From contig PBBA01000005.1 of NCBI GenBank assembly GCA_002716405.1, forward strand, positions 17,113-81,112: a stretch of 64,000 nucleotides of DNA, read 5' to 3'. This document shows, in pieces, positions 62,565 to 64,000 of the stretch (its first letter is position 1; the number at the start of each line of letters is the position of its first letter). The notes beneath the pieces are model-generated. The model had not been told where the DNA came from and did no database searches. It saw only the letters and a program-made list of their open reading frames with translations. This DNA comes from Chloroflexota bacterium (GTDB lineage: Bacteria; Chloroflexota; Dehalococcoidia; UBA2979). Made by a program: the position numbers and the translations under genes.

Positions 62565-64000
62565 GTGACTAAACCATCACACCAAACAGTAATGCATACT
62601 GATGAAAATTATAAATGGAAAGCTTTTGCCGCTATCGCTATTTCAGCATCCACTCAAGTTCTGAGTGTCTCTATGGTATTTGTTGCATTATCTGCCATCG
62701 CAGAATATTACGGAATCACATTACGAGCAGTGGCATGGGTAGTAATAGCACAAAATTTAGCAATAAGTGCCCTCATGATGCCTATGGGAAGAATCGCAGA
62801 TATCATTGGTTGGAAAAAAGTTCATCTAACTGGATTATCCATTTCGGCAATCGCATGCATCATTACAGCAATAGCACCTTCTTTTGAACTAATGCTTTTC
62901 GCAAGAGTAGTTATGGCTGTAGGGATTTCTATGTCCACAGCCGTGGGATCGGCGATGGTCGTAGCCGTATTTCCTTCTGAAGAGCGTGGTAAAGCTATTG
63001 GTTCTCACACAACAGCCGTCGCCGTAGGAGGAGCATCAGGACCAATATTTGCAGGTATAGTTCTTAATCTATTTGCATGGCAGGCACTATTTTGGATTAT
63101 TGTAATTCCGTTAGTTATTTCATTTCTAGCTGGATATTTTGTTCTGGATGATCGGAAGTTAAATCAATTTCGTGCTGAAAAAAGAATACCATTTGATTTT
63201 ATAGGTGCTTTACTATCAGCAACAGCAATAGTGGTTCTGGCATTAACCATTAACAATCCACTGAATGTAAGCTGGTTTTCACCCCTAATTATTGGTGGTA
63301 GCGTTCTAGTATCCCTTTTAATCTACTCCTTTATTATCTGGGAATTAAAGATTACAAACCCCATGTTCGATCTTAGAATGTTTAAGAATTCTGTATTCAG
63401 CAAAGCAGTATTATCCCGTTTCACAGGATTTATGGCGATAAATCCATTTCGACTATTAACCCCAATCTACCTGATTAGCTTAAGAGGACTTAATGAAGGT
63501 ACAGCGGCAAGTTTAATTTTCCTCACTTCTGTTGGCATGGCGATAGCAGCTCAAAGTTCAGGTAGATTAACTGATCGATTTGGTTCAAGACCTTTTACAA
63601 TTGTAGGATTCTCAACTTTAATAATATCTTCTCTTTCCATGGTATTTATCTCTGAATCCACACCTTTGACCATTATTGCTGTAATACTATTAATGCAAGG
63701 ACTATCACATGGAATATGGGGAGTTTCTAACAATAGCCAAATTATGGGTTCTGTACCAACGTCAGTACTAGGAACAGTAGGTGCCTTTAGTAATCTTACA
63801 CGTAATACAGGTAATGTTACTGGACAGGCACTTGCATCAGCATTAGTAGTAGCTATCATGACATCACAAGGGTTTGATATTCCCCTCAGTGAACTCCAAA
63901 CAACTACGGGAGCATCAACAGCATTTTTAGATGGTTGGAGAATCGCATATATCGCAGCATTGATACTTAGTGTAATGAGCCTTGTTGTCTCAATACTCAC
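62565..64000 (+). CDS. MFS transporter, DHA2/EmrB-QacA type (3' end cut by the window)
   Basis: Absent from the track because it stays open to the window edge; translated by hand. A 478-codon stretch with at least 12 hydrophobic segments: AWVVIAQNLAISALMMPMGRIADIIGWKKVHL (MFS motif A in loop 2-3), RVVMAVGISMSTAVGSAMVVAVFP with EERGKAIG, GGASGPIFAG (motif C-like) and QSSGRLTDRFGSRP for the second half. It would export a lipophilic drug or metabolite with proton exchange. The GTG start follows AAAAGGTG by eight bases. No regulator gene neighbours it. Confidence 0.88.
   Translation, partial: MTKPSHQTVMHTDENYKWKAFAAIAISASTQVLSVSMVFVALSAIAEYYGITLRAVAWVVIAQNLAISALMMPMGRIADIIGWKKVHLTGLSISAIACIITAIAPSFELMLFARVVMAVGISMSTAVGSAMVVAVFPSEERGKAIGSHTTAVAVGGASGPIFAGIVLNLFAWQALFWIIVIPLVISFLAGYFVLDDRKLNQFRAEKRIPFDFIGALLSATAIVVLALTINNPLNVSWFSPLIIGGSVLVSLLIYSFIIWELKITNPMFDLRMFKNSVFSKAVLSRFTGFMAINPFRLLTPIYLISLRGLNEGTAASLIFLTSVGMAIAAQSSGRLTDRFGSRPFTIVGFSTLIISSLSMVFISESTPLTIIAVILLMQGLSHGIWGVSNNSQIMGSVPTSVLGTVGAFSNLTRNTGNVTGQALASALVVAIMTSQGFDIPLSELQTTTGASTAFLDGWRIAYIAALILSVMSLVVSIL

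Noticed and set aside
63551-64000. 149-codon minus-strand ORF at the right edge
   Set aside because: Antisense to the MFS transporter, whose plus-strand frame is open and has family motifs.

Overview
This window looks like a bacterial chromosome segment of low G+C (about 36-38% by eye). It is densely packed, mostly with short gaps and many overlapping start/stop codons. The best guess is a marine Chloroflexota lineage of the SAR202/Dehalococcoidia type. The reasons are a DUF2298 (Chlor_Arch_YYY) gene overlapping an Agl23-like gene, a threonyl-tRNA synthetase without TGS domain, a large-type SRP RNA with Alu domain, an F420-type LLM oxidoreductase, a PAC2 protein and an amidase. This is inference from gene content only; there is no 16S rRNA here. 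I see no CRISPR array, IS element, prophage or integrase, so this is mostly a core-genome window with a few poorly characterised genes in it.

Layout. 1-7.5 kb: 5' part of an Mrp/ApbC-type Fe-S carrier ATPase, a small zinc-ribbon protein, PyrD, tRNA-Pro, a small membrane protein, tandem cyclophilins (the second has an in-frame TGA right after its ATG codons), tRNA-Glu with an epoxide hydrolase, an ACT-malic enzyme and a small sulfite-oxidase-like molybdoenzyme. 7.5-11.4 kb: lspA, an RluD-type pseudouridine synthase, gltX, tRNA-Gln and a YczE-type membrane protein. 11.4-16 kb, minus strand: homocysteine S-methyltransferase, LLM oxidoreductase, 1-Cys peroxiredoxin, an unknown protein and an amidase. 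16-20 kb, plus strand: DinB-like, glyoxalase-like, SDR, PAC2 and GT2 genes. 20-20.5 kb: tRNA-Trp, -Leu, -Gly, -Cys.

20.5-35 kb is one long minus-strand block: NuoE/NuoF-like subunits, then a membrane glycan-type set (FAD oxidoreductase, LPG-synthase-type flippase, Agl23-like GT-C protein, DUF2298 protein), which is directly preceded in transcription by rnc-smc-ftsY. 35-44 kb: CCA-adding enzyme, a zinc-finger/membrane pair, a cupin, then minus-strand rsmA-ispE-membrane protein-PHP and exonuclease/DinG helicase-GNAT. 43.9-45.6 kb: large SRP RNA, divergent from a 448-codon ORF whose C-terminal half resembles a degenerate restriction-endonuclease-like fold. 45.6-51 kb: FabV-type enoyl reductase, LepA and two Opp/Dpp ATPases. 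51-64 kb: tRNA-Leu, -Lys, -Val, thrS, accC-accB, then the translation operon infC-rpmI-rplT-(RAM domain)-pheS-(yajQ)-pheT, then moeA and an MFS exporter cut by the window edge.

How they fit together. Most genes serve translation (10 tRNAs, four aminoacyl-tRNA synthetase genes, IF3, L35, L20, LepA, RsmA, CCA-adding enzyme), protein targeting (SRP RNA, FtsY, LspA), fatty acid and isoprenoid synthesis (AccBC, FabV, IspE), and molybdenum cofactor use (MoeA plus a sulfite-oxidase-like enzyme). The parts most worth a second look are the degenerate-nuclease protein, the glycan-type membrane cluster, the RAM and YajQ insertions in the phe operon, the likely non-AUG start of infC, and the interrupted cyclophilin. 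Most other ORF-track lines are shadows of these genes. Three real genes missing from or truncated in the track (mrp at the left edge, the second cyclophilin, the MFS transporter at the right edge) were translated by hand.
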